In this document: positions 62,370 to 64,000 of the stretch, one piece after another
How the letters are laid out: each line of letters begins with the position of its first letter
How positions within the stretch are numbered: position 1 is the stretch's first letter
From: Neckera pumila
Taxonomy: Eukaryota; Streptophyta; Bryopsida; Hypnales; Neckeraceae
NCBI GenBank assembly: GCA_963969595.1
Contig: OZ018417.1
Location: 1,552,501 to 1,616,500 of the forward strand
Reading direction: 5' to 3'
DNA: 64,000 nucleotides
Notes under the pieces: model-generated
Databases searched by the model: none
What the model was told of the DNA's origin: nothing
Seen by the model: only the letters and a program-made list of their open reading frames with translations
Program-made: the position numbers and the translations under genes

Positions 62370-64000
62370 TCAAAACTCCGAATCGAAGCCAATGTTCCAG
62401 AACCCTTCGGGAGTTGCAGGAGGGAGATCGCGGAACCGATGACGAGATTTTTCAAGATGATTGCACCGAGATTCCGCCATGCCTTGAGCATTGCCAGCGA
62501 TCACGGCATCATAAAATTTCTTGCACAATTTACACTCTGCTCCTTGCAGGTTCTCCCTCTCATTTTTCTTTCGAACAGGCTCCACAAATTTAAATAGAGG
62601 CTTCCCCGACGAGTCCAGCGGTCTTTTTTTATTTCCCGCCATTGCTGACGGGGTTCCTGTAACAGTTCACCCCGTTATTGAGTTGCTTCATAAAGGTGAA
62701 ACCGGCACCAACCTAGCAAGACCTAAATAAAACTAACGATGTGATTCTATTTTCGAAGACAGTTGTTCGACTACATAAACTGTTCCAACAAGGAAACAGA
62801 AATGTTGCATACCAGAGTTATCAACAGCCTGAAGTGCTTTACCCTTGAGCCCTGCATCCAGGCCTCCAGCTGATTTATTCTTTGCTGTAGGAATTTCTGC
62901 AATTCTTTAAGGAGTCAGTCTTCAGCACTTGATTACAGAAAAAATGGGTAATAATCTAGCCAGACCGATAACACGATCGAGAAGCGATTCTATTTTCGAT
63001 GCCAGAAATTGCACTAAACCAACTGCTCCAAAAAAGAAAGAGCAACGTTGCGTACCAAAGAGATAAACAGCCTGATCTGATTTACCTTCGAATAATGCAT
63101 CCAGACCTCCAGCTGTTTTGCTCTTTGTCATTGCTTTGTCATATTCCGGTTCAGCCTTAACTTTCGCTTGAGGATCACGAGAGCCAGGCGTCGAAGCAGT
63201 AGATCCAGTAACAACCTCAGCCACAGCTCGAGGCAGAATTCCAGGAGTGCTCGGGCCATTCAAGTCAGAAGAAATGGGATTAGGTGAGCTAGCATCTCCC
63301 CCTTGTGTCGGTGCCTCTCCAAGACTATGCCTACGAATCTTCGAAGGCTTTTCCGAGCTGGCTTCCAGAGCAGCCTGAACGTGACCCGGATTAAGAGTCA
63401 CATGTCCAACATCCCCTTTCGCCCCTAACCGTGTTTGCAAATAGTTATACTGACTCTTCAAACCTTTGTATTCCTTCGACAGACGGTTCGTCTTCTGTTT
63501 CCAGTTCTCGATCTCCAGACGCAAACGTTGAATTTCTTCCGCACTTTTCTGATCCCCGTAGATATTCTCCTTCCCGACTCCCAGCTTCACAGACGGCGTC
63601 CGAGCCCTAGCAGCTTCCGGCGTTATCGGCGCCAGAGCTTTCCTACTCGCACTACTCCATTCCCGCTCAGCCAACGCTTTTAAATCAATCTCTTCAGAAC
63701 CAGGATCATTATCACAAACCTGAGGACGAGAAGTAAACACCGCTCGTAATTGCTCCACCTCCGACCTCAACTTACTTACCTCACTCTGCATACACTCACG
63801 TTCAAGCGCCCAAGCCCCCTGCTGCTCCTGCATCCATTTGAACAACTCCATCTGGCTCTGCAAGTCCCTCTGGTTCTTATGAAAATCTCCCATGGACTTC
63901 ACTTGCATCCGCTCCAGGTGCTCCAATCCTTCAGCAAGGCGACGAGAGATCAGTGCTGCTCTGTTTTCACGCAAATCCTCGCCACCAGGCGGCGCTTGGT
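62370..64000 (-). CDS. COM1: COM1/SAE2/CtIP-type DNA end-resection protein, 3' part
   Basis: Exons, right to left: (64000 and beyond)-63056, 62896-62813, 62656-62370. The frame is open to the window edge, so the N-terminus lies outside. The C-terminal exon has the conserved SAE2/CtIP signature: VRKKNERENLQGAECKLC (CxxC), then SRHRFRDLPPATPEGFW and NIGF, including the TP site that CDK phosphorylates in relatives. Upstream is coiled coil (EIQRLRLEIENWKQKTNR) as in the family's oligomerisation region. The family works with the MRE11 complex to trim double-strand break ends and is needed for meiotic recombination. The 84-bp middle exon is a duplicate of the end of the preceding exon and is symmetrical (phase 1-1), so skipping it keeps the frame. 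Confidence 0.87.

Overview
The window is nuclear DNA of a land plant. The evidence is a seven-exon vacuolar Qa-SNARE of the plant SYP2/PEP12 type, a hevein/EG45-type secreted protein, a COM1/CtIP-type end-resection factor, kelch-type F-box relatives, GT-AG introns and a plant-style LINE zinc-knuckle fragment. Intergenic DNA is very AT-rich and full of small DNA transposons. PiggyBac- and Merlin-type elements are unusual for a flowering plant, so a bryophyte or other non-seed plant seems more likely. That placement is inference, not proof.

Layout. 1-4.6 kb: 3' part of a multi-exon armadillo-repeat gene on +, with one in-frame stop. 4.6-28 kb: a gene desert built from copies of one transposon family whose ends read TTAA + CCCCTAAAG, mostly about 0.9 kb each. 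One 6.2 kb member (11755-17964) carries a broken piggyBac transposase on the minus strand. 28-33.5 kb: an island with a two-exon secreted protein of six hevein chitin-binding repeats fused to an EG45/expansin-like domain, followed by a tandem duplication and a nearly perfect 155 bp hairpin. 33.5-39 kb: repeats and a dead Merlin (IS1595-like) transposase. 39-44 kb: SYP2 syntaxin gene with a long duplicated leader. 44-56 kb: a second repeat-rich stretch with more TTAA-flanked elements, a LINE 3' end and a small secreted cysteine-rich protein. 56.5-61.3 kb: two divergent, related kelch-type genes (F-box family). 62.4-64 kb: 3' part of a COM1/SAE2/CtIP homologue on the minus strand, with a duplicated exon.

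The genes are not an operon or pathway; they are ordinary independent plant genes separated by transposon nests. The strongest candidates for something new are the hevein x6-EG45 fusion, the piggyBac family with its own transposase and a swarm of TTAA-flanked miniature relatives, the exon duplication in COM1, and the two-module secreted cysteine-rich protein. I found no rRNA, tRNA or CRISPR array by eye.
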